Positions 44,803 to 53,539 of a stretch of DNA of 64,000 nucleotides are shown here, in pieces (positions within the stretch are counted from its first letter, which is position 1; every line of letters starts with the position of its first letter). The stretch is from 20CM-2-55-15 sp963738025 (lineage in GTDB: Bacteria; Acidobacteriota; Terriglobia; 20CM-2-55-15). The notes beneath the pieces were generated by a model, which was given only the letters and a program-made list of their open reading frames with translations, searched no databases and was not told the DNA's origin. A program made the position numbers and the translations under genes. The stretch is from contig CAVTWA010000067.1 of the NCBI GenBank assembly GCA_963738025.1, forward strand, positions 248,001-312,000, read 5' to 3'.

Positions 44803-45648
44803 TTAAGCCGCTCCTCTCGGCATGTGAATTCCTCGGGATACCACCAGACGCGCAACGATGTTAATCGTCAGAACCAACGCCAGCAGAACGAACCCGGCAG
44901 CCCACGCCTGGCGGTGCCAGTCCTCGTAGGCCGAAATGGCATACGTAAAAATCATTACAGGAAGAGTTGCAGTCGGCTGGCTGTAGCCGGAACTCCAGAA
45001 CGAATTACCAAGCGCCGTAAACAACAATGGCGCTGTTTCACCGGCAACTCGAGCGAAGTCGAGCATCGTGCCGGTAATGATTCCGCGCATTGCAGCGGGG
45101 ATAACGACAGTCACAATCGCTTTCCACTTCGATGCCCCTAACGCGACCGCCGCTTCCCGCAGCGACAAAGGCACTGCGTGAAGAAATTCCTCAGTACTGC
45201 GCACTGAAATGGGAATCATCATGATTCCGAGAGCGATGCCGCCGGCCATCGTCGAGTAATGGCCCATGGGATGAACAACCAGTCCCCATACGACGATACC
45301 GATAACGATCGACGGAACGCCGTTAAGCAGATCCGTTGCATACCGGATGATGAAAGACATCGTCGGCCCGGCATATTCGTTCAAGTAAACGCCGCCGAGA
45401 AACCCGATTGGAATTCCGATGATCGTCGCCAGCAGCAGCACCTTACCGCTGCCGACGATCGCGTTCGCCATCCCGCCGCCGGGCTCCCCCACAGGTGCCG
45501 GCAGTTTGGTAAAAAACGACCAGTTCAACGATGTGCCACCCTGCCAGACCAGGTATCCGAGAATGAAAAACAGGATGCCTACGGTCACCAGCGTGCACAC
45601 GCCGGTCAGGCCGAACATGACGAAGTTGATGATTTTTTTAGAGCTCAC
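44803..45648 (-). CDS. pstA: Phosphate ABC transporter permease PstA, copy 2
   Basis: A 281-residue six-helix permease with the EAA-type loop L-R-E-A-A-V-A-L-G-A-S-K-W-K near 185. It has only a short N-terminal tail, unlike copy 1. It overlaps pstC by four bases (ATGA type) and abuts pstB. Sequence divergence from copy 1 suggests an old duplication or separate origin rather than a recent tandem copy. Confidence 0.93.
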   Translation of the reverse strand: MSSKKIINFVMFGLTGVCTLVTVGILFFILGYLVWQGGTSLNWSFFTKLPAPVGEPGGGMANAIVGSGKVLLLATIIGIPIGFLGGVYLNEYAGPTMSFIIRYATDLLNGVPSIVIGIVVWGLVVHPMGHYSTMAGGIALGIMMIPISVRSTEEFLHAVPLSLREAAVALGASKWKAIVTVVIPAAMRGIITGTMLDFARVAGETAPLLFTALGNSFWSSGYSQPTATLPVMIFTYAISAYEDWHRQAWAAGFVLLALVLTINIVARLVVSRGIHMPRGAA

Positions 45649-46625
45649 GCAGTTGCGCCTCGCCGCGTGGTGGCAATGATCAGAAGGCGCGCCAGCCCGT
45701 TAATCAGGAAAGTGACAGCAAACAGGACAAGCCCCAGCTCGATCAGCGAGTTCAGATACAAATCTCCCACGGCCTCCGTAAATTCATTGGCGATCACAGC
45801 GGCGATGGAATACCCGGGAGCCAGCAAGGACGCCTTGATCTGGGGCGTATTGCCGATCACCATCGTGACCGCCATGGTCTCTCCCAGAGCCCTCGCCAGA
45901 GCCAGAAAGATGGAGCCCATAATGCCTTTGGAGGCGAACGGAAGAACCACGCGCCAAGTGGTCTGCCAGCGAGTCGAACCCAGAGCCAGAGCCGCTTCAC
46001 GCTGCTCGCGCGGCACCGCCATCAACACCTCGCGCGATACCGAAACAATGAACGGAACGATCATGATCGACAGAACGACGCCGGCTGAAAAATAGCTCAC
46101 ACCGTAAAAGGCGCCCTGAAATATGGGCAGAAATCCCAGGGTATCTTTCAGGACGGGAACGACATCGTTCTGCAGAATCGGAAGCAGCACGAAGATGCCG
46201 ATCAGCCCATAAAGCACACTGGGGACGGCAGCAAGCAGTTCAATGAGGAAGGTCAGTCCATCCGATATCGCCGGCGGCGCAAGTTCCGACAGGAAGATTG
46301 CCGATCCGATCCCCTGAGGCACCGCAATGACCAACGCAACGATCGAAGTCACCACGGTTCCATATATAAATGGAAGCGCGCCGAATTGGCCGGCAACCGG
46401 ATCCCAGGTCTGTGTTGTCAGGAAGTGCCAGCCAAACTTTTGGCGGGGCAGGGCCGATTGGGCGTACAGCTGATAGAAGATCACCGCCGTGATCATGAAA
46501 ATCGTCGCGGCAGCGAGCAGAGTCAGCAAATAAGCGATCGCATCACCAGCTACCAGACGATCGAGGAAGGCACGAACTCTCCCTTTGCCAGGAGGAGTTC
46601 GTACCTCGAAAGACGCAGACGACAT
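45645..46625 (-). CDS. pstC: Phosphate ABC transporter permease PstC, copy 2
   Basis: A 326-residue six-helix permease with W-D-P-V-A-G-Q-F-G-A-L-P-F-I-Y-G-T in the first loop, typical of PstC, and the EAA loop Q-R-E-A-A-L-A-L-G-S-T-R-W-Q near 205. It starts four bases after the pstS stop. Confidence 0.93.
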   Translation of the reverse strand: MSSASFEVRTPPGKGRVRAFLDRLVAGDAIAYLLTLLAAATIFMITAVIFYQLYAQSALPRQKFGWHFLTTQTWDPVAGQFGALPFIYGTVVTSIVALVIAVPQGIGSAIFLSELAPPAISDGLTFLIELLAAVPSVLYGLIGIFVLLPILQNDVVPVLKDTLGFLPIFQGAFYGVSYFSAGVVLSIMIVPFIVSVSREVLMAVPREQREAALALGSTRWQTTWRVVLPFASKGIMGSIFLALARALGETMAVTMVIGNTPQIKASLLAPGYSIAAVIANEFTEAVGDLYLNSLIELGLVLFAVTFLINGLARLLIIATTRRGATA

Positions 46626-46629
46626 AAAG

Positions 46630-47655
46630 TTACTGTATCTTTGAAATGGCCTTCAGCTCTTTGCTTACAACCGCTTTCGGCAGCTTCGCAAATGAAAGAG
46701 GCTCGGTGAGATTCTGCCCGTCATTCAACATCCAGGTTAGAAAGTCCGTAATCATCTTCCTTTTTGTTGCGTCCTGGATCTTTTCCGGAATCAGAAGCCA
46801 GGTAAAACTAGAGACAGGGTAGGCATCCTTACCCGGAGCATTGGTAATCGAAACGCGGAAATCGTCTGGCATGTTCTCCACCGCTCCGCTTGCAGCGGCA
46901 GAAACGCTTGCCAGGTCGGCTTTAACGAAAGTCCCTGATGAATTGCGCACTTTACCATACGGCAACTTGTTCTGAATAGCGTAGATCAACTCGACATAAC
47001 CAATCGAGTTCGCCGTCTGTTTGACCTGACCCGATACCGCTTCATTACCCTTGGCGCCAAGTCCCACCGGCCAATTCACCGACGTTCCCACTCCGACCTT
47101 CTGTTTCCATTCGGGACTGACTTTTGCAAGGTAATCGACCCAGACATAAGTCGTACCGGAACCGTCCGAACGGTGAACCACCACGATATCGTTCGCGGGA
47201 AGCTTGACATTGGGATTCGCCTTGGCGATTTCGGGGTCATTCCACTTGGTGATTTTGCCCAGGAAAATACCCGCCAGCGCCTCAGGCGTGAAGTTCAAAT
47301 CTGTCGCGACACCCGGTACGTTATATGTTGGCACATCCGCTCCCAGCACCGTGGGGAAATGAAGGACGCCAAAACCGCGCTTCGTGCGGAATGCCTTGAG
47401 CTGGTCCTCATTCATCGGTCCGTCGCTGGCTCCGAAATCCACTGTCCCTTCCGTGACCTGCTGGATTCCCGCGCCGGAACCGAGAGACTGATAATTGATC
47501 TGAATGTCCGGATGAAGCTTGTTGTACTCGCTAAACCATTTGGAGTACATCGGATACGGGAATGTCGCGCCGGCACCGTTGATCAGGACGGCAGCCGTGG
47601 ACGCACACACTCCAATTGCAAATAAGACACAAAACAACGCAAGAATCTTTCGCAT
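46630..47655 (-). CDS. pstS: Phosphate-binding protein PstS, right-hand operon
   Basis: The frame opens at 47712, but the ATG at 47655 has GGGAGGG four bases upstream and starts a classical signal peptide (about 1-22); about 341 residues. Unlike the other two copies it has no lipobox cysteine, so it is probably a soluble periplasmic protein. Motifs: G-A-G-A-T-F-P-Y-P-M-Y near 27, V-D-F-G-A-S-D-G-P-M near 72, R-S-D-G-S-G-T-T-Y near 155, G-N-E-A-V near 190. It leads pstS-pstC-pstA-pstB and has a candidate PhoB box 78 bases upstream. Confidence 0.93.
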   Translation of the reverse strand: MRKILALFCVLFAIGVCASTAAVLINGAGATFPYPMYSKWFSEYNKLHPDIQINYQSLGSGAGIQQVTEGTVDFGASDGPMNEDQLKAFRTKRGFGVLHFPTVLGADVPTYNVPGVATDLNFTPEALAGIFLGKITKWNDPEIAKANPNVKLPANDIVVVHRSDGSGTTYVWVDYLAKVSPEWKQKVGVGTSVNWPVGLGAKGNEAVSGQVKQTANSIGYVELIYAIQNKLPYGKVRNSSGTFVKADLASVSAAASGAVENMPDDFRVSITNAPGKDAYPVSSFTWLLIPEKIQDATKRKMITDFLTWMLNDGQNLTEPLSFAKLPKAVVSKELKAISKIQ

Positions 47656-47732
47656 ATTTCCCTCCCTGTGAACTGATTGCCTACTGCGTCCCCTGAAAAT
47701 AAGCGAATCCATTTACAATTCTACGGGACCTA

Positions 47733-47752
47733 TGTGAATAAATTGTTACAAC
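47733..47752. promoter_or_regulatory. Candidate PhoB-type box upstream of the right-hand pstS
   Basis: TGAAT at 47735 and TTACA at 47746 are 11 bp apart; a further TTACA at 47713 is 22 bp from the first (two periods), with no match between. It is 80-100 bases upstream of the pstS ATG. Confidence 0.45.
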
Positions 47753-47815
47753 CAGTAAAAATGCCGAGAAGGACGCTCTAGCAATCCAAGATAGAAACGG
47801 ATGCAGCGTTGCCGG

Positions 47816-47844
47816 CAGTCCCCGCCTAAGTCAGGCGGGGACTG
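47816..47844. repeat. Small palindrome of the AGTCCCCGCC family
   Basis: The sequence CAGTCCCCGCCTAAG is followed by its complement ending GGCGGGGACTG, an almost perfect 28-base palindrome. It lies directly left of the ars operon remnant. Similar copies are at 8398, 43774 and 53724. Confidence 0.75.
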
Positions 47845-47854
47845 GTCCACCGGT

Positions 47855-48225
47855 GAGCTCGACATCCCGAGCTCGATTTTTTCAGTCATATGGGGCTGCA
47901 GCCGCCTGCGCCCCGAAGCTGTTCCTTTTGCTGTTGGAGCCTACATCGCGGGCGCGTACTGGTTCACAGCGTCGACGTCATTTGCAAACCCCGCGGTAAC
48001 GCAATCGATATCTCACGCCAGCAATCGAAAGACGTTTCGGTTTACGCCAATGGCAGATTCGACTATGTCATCACGGTCTGAGATCGCGCAAAACAGGCCT
48101 GTCCGATATTCCCGGGTTGCGAACCGATTCATTGGGGCTTCGATGATCCGGCGGACGCGCCGGCCGACAGACAGCTGGAAGCATTCCGGCGTCAAGTCGG
48201 AGACTTCCGCTGTCTTTTCCAGTAG
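47855..48225 (+). pseudogene. Remnant of an ars operon: arsR, aquaglyceroporin and arsC fragments fused
   Basis: Bases 47855-47876 are identical to 62259-62280 inside the intact arsR (G/S-E-L-D-I-P-S-S). From about 47885 to 48000 the sequence closely matches the intact aquaglyceroporin gene at 63690-63810 (G-C-S-R-L-R-P-E-A-V-P-F-A-V-G-A-Y). Then, in another frame, comes the C-terminal half of an LMW-type arsenate reductase: I-D-I-S-R-Q-Q-S-K-D-V, Y-V-I-T-V, a TGA at 48079-48081 where the family has a redox Cys, then C-P-I-F-P and H-W-G-F-D-D-P-A, ending at 48225. The order arsR-aqp-arsC equals the intact operon; arsM and most of each gene are lost. Confidence 0.75.
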
Positions 48226-48311
48226 TTTAGCGGGTTTCAGAGGGAGCAGCGGTTGTTCCATCTTTAATGCTGGAAGCGGCCCAGTGGTGTTGATCGCAGC
48301 GAGGTGGACAA

Positions 48312-48806
48312 ATGAAGCGGCTCAGTACAATCTGCATGATCTTCTTCACTTTCGGGTGCGCTGCCCGCCTGGGTAGATTGAATCCCAACGTGAGGACTGA
48401 GCGGCTGCTGGCAGTTGAGAACAGACGACTCTCCTATATGAAGGATCCTGTGGAACGCACCCTGATCTACATCAGGATCGCGCAGCTGATCATTGACTCG
48501 GTACAGGACGCGGCGCACAGCGACGATTTCGAAAGAATGGGTTCACTGCTGACCGATTACTCGAGCACCATCCGATCGGCACAGCAGATGATGCTGCATT
48601 CAGGTCGAAATCCCGCAGAGGCCCCTGAGGGTTTTACGAATCTCGAACTTGCGCTCCGGGAAGAAGCGCGCCGTTTGCAGGACATCAGCCGCAGCTTGCG
48701 AGTCGACGATAGACACCCTGTCGAGCTCGCATTGGGCACCGCCGTCTCCATCCGGGAAGGACTTCTGCGATTAATCTTTCCCCAGACCGCGGCAGTACCG
48801 GATTAA
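48312..48806 (+). CDS. Small putative lipoprotein of unknown function
   Basis: A 164-residue protein with a hydrophobic N-terminus ending F-T-F-G-C-A-A, a plausible lipobox, so the mature chain would be lipid-anchored from Cys-16. The rest is helical and charged (L-A-L-R-E-E-A-R-R-L-Q-D-I-S-R-S-L-R), without recognised domain. It stands between the ars remnant and the porin gene, convergent with the porin. Possibly part of the phosphate region only by position. Confidence 0.6.
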   Translation: MKRLSTICMIFFTFGCAARLGRLNPNVRTERLLAVENRRLSYMKDPVERTLIYIRIAQLIIDSVQDAAHSDDFERMGSLLTDYSSTIRSAQQMMLHSGRNPAEAPEGFTNLELALREEARRLQDISRSLRVDDRHPVELALGTAVSIREGLLRLIFPQTAAVPD

Positions 48807-48858
48807 GGATGAAGCCACGGATTGAATTCGTTTAATTCGTTCAATCCGTGGCTTATTC
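48806..48858. repeat. Palindromic intergenic element, copy 8 (shortened, mixed type)
   Basis: Outer arms AAGCCACGGATTGAA and TTCAATCCGTGGCTT pair, while the inner part TTCGTTTAATTCG is from the GAATT type and one inner arm is missing. It is an internally deleted hybrid located between convergent lipoprotein and porin genes. Confidence 0.75.
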
Positions 48859-48863
48859 ATTGC

Positions 48864-50612
48864 CTATCTCTTAAGGTCATCCGCTGATGGCGGGGCGCCC
48901 GGGAGGACGTATCGAAGGTTGAACCAACCGGCATTTTCGTGCGTGTTCTTAGGTGCGCCGGCCGAAACCGACCATGGATTTCTGAAGAGATATGCGTACT
49001 GGAACATCATCTGAACTGCACCGTACTTTGCATCTCTCCAAACGGTCTGAGTGAGCCCGAACGTTCCCTCCTGTGTGCTGCGATTCTGGCTGTTCGGCGA
49101 ACCCGGATAACCGTAACCGATCCGCGTTGTCCCGTTCGCGTCGAGAGCGGTGTTCGCCTTGACGTAAATTCCGCCGTAATACGCATAGAACGCGCTGTTT
49201 TTATGAGCGTACTCAAAGCCGGAAACCGTTGAACCGGAGTGGATTAAGGAAGGGCTGCCGTCCGCCCGGACAATAAAATCGGGGGCCACACCGAAAAGAT
49301 ACCGCCCGGCGCCATCACTCCAGAAATTGTTAGTTACAAGCCGCAGGCCTTTTACGACTTCGATATTCGCATTAATAGATCCGCCGCCGCCGCCTTTCGT
49401 GAACGTTTGCTGCGTCAGCGGATTGAACAGTTTCACCGTGCTTTCAACTCCCGCAACTTCGAAGTGAACGCGGGAATTCGGATCGAAGGCGAGCTTGCCA
49501 ATAATGTCAGGATGGACGGTTGGAGTCCCCACACCATTGGCTACGTTCTGATCCAGTTCACCTGCCATCGGAGTCGCCAGAGCCGCGGGCAGAGCTGGAA
49601 CACCGCCGCCGCCCGAGCCACCGAAGTATTGCGAGGCGTTTTCGGCCGATACGCCGAACGTAACCCGCGAGCTCGGGTGGTAGAGAAAGCGGATGCCGGG
49701 AATGCGGCCCCAGGTCAAACCATTCATGTAGTTCACATCGACGACCTGGGAGTAGAAGAGGTCCCCAGGTATCGCAGAGATCCCCTTGCGATTCGGAGTC
49801 ATCATGCTCCAGGACTGGCCTCCCAATACCTCAAACTTCCCTTTCTGAACGTCGATCCAGTAGAGGCGGATCCGGTACAGAAGGCTGTTGCTGGAAACCT
49901 GCGTGTTGTTGCCGGCGACGCCACCGACAAAGTCACCTTCGTAATAACCCAGGACGTTCGCACCTCTGACCCTGGCATCCACGCGGAATCCAATGCGTGA
50001 ATTCGCAGCGCTGAATTTATCTTCACTGAGTCGGCCCGCCGTCGTGTTGTTGTAAGGAATGCTTCCGAAATTCGTTTGAAGACTGCTTCCGGCATTGGTG
50101 CTGCGAAACGTATTCGTCACATCCATGAACCCGATCGGCGTGATAAACGCGTCACCTAACCTGAATTGCACAGGGTTACCCGTTGTGTCGGTGGAGACCG
50201 CCTGGGCGCTCTTCGCAGGCAGGTTGAGCTGCTGCTGCGGAGCTGTGGCAGGCGCGGCGGCAGCAGGCGCAGTCGCAGGTTGGGAAACCGCCGCAGCAGT
50301 GGCGACGGCTGTGGGATTTGATGCAGCGACTGCCTCTTTCGCGGAACCGGCATTTGCAGCGGCGTCAGACTGCTCCTGCTGTTTCTGTACCTGCGTCTTG
50401 AGCTGCTCGATTTCGGCTTTCAGGCCGGCAATGCTCTCTTGAAGAGACTCAATGGACGCAGGGCTTGGTTTCGATGCGGGAGTTGGTTGTGCCCCTTCCG
50501 ATTTCTTCTCCTTCTCTTTTTTGGGCTTCTCACCCGCAAATGCGCTACCTGCGCCAGCGGCAACAAGTAACGCAATGCTCAGTAACCCGATGACCTTACT
50601 TAATTTACCCAT
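48864..50612 (-). CDS. Outer-membrane porin with N-terminal coiled coil, probably phosphate-regulated
   Basis: A TTG at 50633 opens the frame, but the ATG at 50612 follows AGGAAAGG and a clean signal peptide (about 1-27), giving about 582 residues. After a Lys/Glu-rich stretch comes a short coiled coil (S-L-Q-E-S-I-A-G-L-K-A-E-I-E-Q-L near 50-75), an Ala/Pro-rich linker, and a beta-barrel from about 150 with alternating aromatic strands (F-R-L-G-D-A-F-I-T-P-I-G-F, Y-R-I-R-L-Y-W-I-D). The layout is like trimeric OprP/OprO-type or S-layer-anchored porins. A three-repeat 11-bp box at 50716-50746 lies upstream, so it is likely the phosphate-induced entry pore for the Pst systems. The substrate is inferred from context. 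Confidence 0.7.
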   Translation of the reverse strand: MGKLSKVIGLLSIALLVAAGAGSAFAGEKPKKEKEKKSEGAQPTPASKPSPASIESLQESIAGLKAEIEQLKTQVQKQQEQSDAAANAGSAKEAVAASNPTAVATAAAVSQPATAPAAAAPATAPQQQLNLPAKSAQAVSTDTTGNPVQFRLGDAFITPIGFMDVTNTFRSTNAGSSLQTNFGSIPYNNTTAGRLSEDKFSAANSRIGFRVDARVRGANVLGYYEGDFVGGVAGNNTQVSSNSLLYRIRLYWIDVQKGKFEVLGGQSWSMMTPNRKGISAIPGDLFYSQVVDVNYMNGLTWGRIPGIRFLYHPSSRVTFGVSAENASQYFGGSGGGGVPALPAALATPMAGELDQNVANGVGTPTVHPDIIGKLAFDPNSRVHFEVAGVESTVKLFNPLTQQTFTKGGGGGSINANIEVVKGLRLVTNNFWSDGAGRYLFGVAPDFIVRADGSPSLIHSGSTVSGFEYAHKNSAFYAYYGGIYVKANTALDANGTTRIGYGYPGSPNSQNRSTQEGTFGLTQTVWRDAKYGAVQMMFQYAYLFRNPWSVSAGAPKNTHENAGWFNLRYVLPGAPPSADDLKR

Positions 50613-50715
50613 CAGTCGATATCCTTTCCTCAATCACCTTTCACGAATGTTTATGTGGATATACCCAAGCGTATATTGACGGCGGTAAAGGATAGGATTA
50701 GGAGCGTGACTGAAT

Positions 50716-50746
50716 CATTACCAGCTTATTAACATTTTGTTACAGC
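50716..50746. promoter_or_regulatory. Candidate PhoB-type box upstream of the porin
   Basis: Three pentamers at exact 11-bp spacing: TTACC at 50718, TTAAC at 50729, TTACA at 50740. On the porin's coding strand this reads CTGTAAC-N4-TGTTAAT-N4-TGGTAAT, close in style to enterobacterial CTGTCAT repeats. It is about 105-135 bases upstream of the porin ATG. Confidence 0.6.
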
Positions 50747-52451
50747 TTAAAAGTTGACGCGTTCGTAATAAAGTTTTCGTTGGATTTCAGACCACTTGTA
50801 GGCTCGGTCGGCGTCTCCGATACGCGTAAAGACGTCGATCATGCCTTGCGTGCAGGCGGGTGCTCCGGAGTTTATCCAGGCAGTGCATTCCTCTTCCATG
50901 GCGACCAATCCGTCAAGTTGGTCAGGAAGCTGGACTCCAGGCGGGGCATGCCGCATGTAAATGAGTTCATGCGAGTCGTAATACACGAGCTTCCATTCGG
51001 TCTGTAGGGGATCGGCGAACGCGACGGGCAGATAATAGGCTTGCCCGGACACGGGCTCGAAGGCGCTCATTACAATGACGTCGACGCCATAGTCGCCGAG
51101 TAGGTCTTCGCCGCTCCTGCCTCCACTCGCGTCGGCAGCCAGAACGATCCGTTGCATGTCCTGGGCGACGCTCTCGTTGAGCGCCCGGCCGTCCGCGAAC
51201 ACCTGCAGTTTAGGCCAGAGGCGCCAGATCAAATAGCCGCCTTCAGAGTATGTGTTAAAAAGCCTGCCCTGAACGTTATTTTGCAAAAGGAAATCAGACG
51301 CCGCGGCGACCGGCGTCTCGATGGCATTTCGGAATCGCAGTGCCTGCCCTTGGCCAATGACGATTGTTACCGCAGTCAGCAGAATGACCGCCAGCCCAAA
51401 CTCCAACGCTTTGCGTTTCGGGAATTGCGGCCAAACAGGAAGATATGCCGCGATCAGAAAAGCTCCAACCCAGGCGGTGAAAACGACATTGCGCCAAGCG
51501 AGTAAACCCGCTGAAGCGAATGCTGCAAAGAGCAGCCACTCCGCAGGCCGCGCTTTGCGGCGGTTTAAAAGCAACACCAAAAGGCCGCCATACAACAGGA
51601 CGGTAAACGGACTCAATTCCCAAAATTTCGGGCGATACCACTCGATGATCTGGGACTGCAGCGGACTCCTGCTGTAGTTCCAGACAATCTCGAATGCGCG
51701 GAATCCGTTGGGATTCACACCCGACACAAGCATCGAGCCCGGCCAACCAAAGTGTTCGCTCGTGCTTTGCAGGCCTGTCTCGCCATCTATAATAGAAGCT
51801 TTCGGCCAAATAGATCCCCACGACGACCCATCCCAGAATGAAACCACCGTGAAAGTTCGCCCATATGAGGAAAAGAGGCGGCAGCAGCCAAACCAGGCGG
51901 CCGGAATCCAGGAGGTTGATCGACAGGGCGAGAAAAACGTAAGTAAAGTACTGCGGCCGATCCTCTGGGAAGCTGTGCATGACGACTGCGCAGATTGCTG
52001 TTGCGCTCAGAGCACGATAGAAACTGGCGGTCCTGCGGTATGCCATCAGCCCAGCTAACGCACAAAAACCACCCAGGAAGATCGCACGCATGAGCACTAA
52101 TCCGCTCAGCCCGCCGCCCGCATACATGCCGTACAGGGCCACCTGCGCGAGCCATTCATGCGTGAGGTTGAAATCTCGTGTAGCCTCTTCCCCCGTGTAC
52201 ACGGGCTTGCCCATGTAGGTAGTCCATGCAAACGGATCCGGCAGCGGCAGCCGGTGTTGAGTCAAGATGAACTGGCCCGTCTTGAGATGCCACCAGGTGT
52301 CTCCATCTGCAGTTTTACGCGATAGCCAGCAAAGCATCAGGAATAACGAAAGCCCCAATACCAGGCCTCGCAGCCATTTCGGCGTCGTATGGAGCGTCTG
52401 AGTGGAAGAAGCCCGGCGTTTAGTTTTCGGCTGACGATGCATCGCGCTCAC
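50747..52451 (-). CDS. Multi-spanning membrane glycosyltransferase-like protein, split by a frameshift
   Basis: Two overlapping frames form one protein of about 565 residues. The upstream part (from 52451 GTG or 52442 ATG) has a membrane helix, then D-G-D-T-W-W-H-L-K-T-G near residue 50 and several more helices, a layout seen in PMT-like enzymes of the cell envelope. After F-Y-Y-R-W-R-D-R-P near residue 230 the frame is lost at about 51738-51741 (one extra base in GAGCCCGGCC). The second frame resumes S-M-L-V-S-G-V-N-P-N-G-F-R-A-F-E and ends with a soluble domain (V-F-A-D-G-R-A-L-N-E-S). Function is not assigned beyond membrane glycan or lipid sugar transfer. Confidence 0.65.
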
Positions 52452-52717
52452 TCGTCGTCGATCATAACTAAATCCGTCATTCGGTACTTATGGGAGAACC
52501 GTGACGTGAAAATCCTGGAAGAAGAACTGCCGGGGCATAACTAGCCTGAATTTCTCACGAGTTTTGCCCCGGAGTGGATAAGCCACGGATGTTCATGAGA
52601 GATCTGGGCTAGGTAATCCTCGATGGCAGACTAAATAATATTGAGGCGCGCCGCCTTGACCGAGAGCGCCGAGTGCAAGTGCCAGCAAGCACAGGTCAGC
52701 GGCGCGAATACATCGAA
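52452..52717. other. Intergenic region with a decayed palindromic element
   Basis: A half copy of the long palindromic element is visible: GCCTGAATTTCTCACGAG at about 52542, then GGATAAGCCACGGAT at 52577-52591, after which the second arm is missing and the right outer flank (GAGATCTGGGCTAG) follows directly. It marks a deletion inside the element. No gene is seen. Confidence 0.55.
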
Positions 52718-53539
52718 TCATTGATATAAAACGTCTCCGCCTCCTTCGGCGACCATCTTATCTGAGAGTGCGATGATGGCATCGCGCCGCTTCAAAATTC
52801 CGCGGATCTGAGCTGGGGACAGGTACTTCCCAAGGTGTTCCTGCAGCGTGGGTTCATCCAGTTTCTTGATATTCGCCAGGAGTGTGCGGGAAAACATCGT
52901 CAGCTGCTTTGGGTCCTTCAATTCCTCAAACGGCCGGAATGTCCGTGAATGGTCGATTAACCGTATGTTCCAATCCGAAGTGATGAGCAGGTTTCCAAGA
53001 TTGCGATCCGTATTGTAAATAAGGTTGTCCCAGAGCCGGATTTTTGCGATTTGCTGGTCCCACTGCACCTGGTTCGGGGGCTGGATCTTTTTTTTATTTA
53101 ACCCCTCCCCGTCCATCACCGAATCCACAAAGAACTGCATTGATCCCTGCTTACCGTCCACAGTGCGCGGGACCGTTGCGGGCACCATGCCTAACCCGAT
53201 CAGTTTATCCAGCTCATAGGCCGCAATTTCTGTGCGCCAACTGTCCTGGAATTGCAGCTCCACTCCGGTTTCCAACTTTTTTGACGGCACAGGCCCTTCA
53301 TCGATCGTTTTCCAGACACCAAAATGTTTCTCCCCGTTGAATTCCACCGTGGCTTTTTTCGGAAGCGTCACACCTTCAGGAAGATCTTTCATTCCGCCGA
53401 TCTTCCCAGTTCTTAAAAACTCTTCAATCTGCGTACCTTGAAAAGCCTGTCCGGCTCCGCCTTTCTGTGCCGCCGCAGCCACGGTGGCAGACAACAGCAG
53501 TCCCAGGTACAAGAATGTGACAGCCTTCCGGGTACTCAT
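52718..53539 (-). CDS. Secreted protein with kinase-like active-site segment
   Basis: The 273-residue product has a signal peptide (about 1-24, A-A-A-A-Q). The mature part resembles atypical PI3K/HipA/Fam20-type kinase folds. It has a lysine/acidic N-lobe (F-N-G-E-K-H-F-G-V-W-K near 70 and E-I-A-A-Y-E-L-D-K-L near 105). It also has the catalytic-like string I-Y-N-T-D-R-N-L-G-N-L-L-I near 175 and I-R-L-I-D-H-S-R-T-F near 195, where a D-x-x-x-x-N and metal-binding D pattern is expected. Export makes a secreted kinase plausible. The fold assignment is inference from motif spacing. Confidence 0.55.
   Translation of the reverse strand: MSTRKAVTFLYLGLLLSATVAAAAQKGGAGQAFQGTQIEEFLRTGKIGGMKDLPEGVTLPKKATVEFNGEKHFGVWKTIDEGPVPSKKLETGVELQFQDSWRTEIAAYELDKLIGLGMVPATVPRTVDGKQGSMQFFVDSVMDGEGLNKKKIQPPNQVQWDQQIAKIRLWDNLIYNTDRNLGNLLITSDWNIRLIDHSRTFRPFEELKDPKQLTMFSRTLLANIKKLDEPTLQEHLGKYLSPAQIRGILKRRDAIIALSDKMVAEGGGDVLYQ

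Noticed and set aside
45259..46095. 278-codon plus-strand frame across pstA and pstC
   Set aside because: It is antisense to two clearly recognisable permease genes and contains no motif of its own.
48079..48081. Selenocysteine in ArsC
   Set aside because: The gene lacks its N-terminal catalytic half and lies in a fused remnant, and no downstream SECIS-like hairpin was evident, so a nonsense change is more likely.
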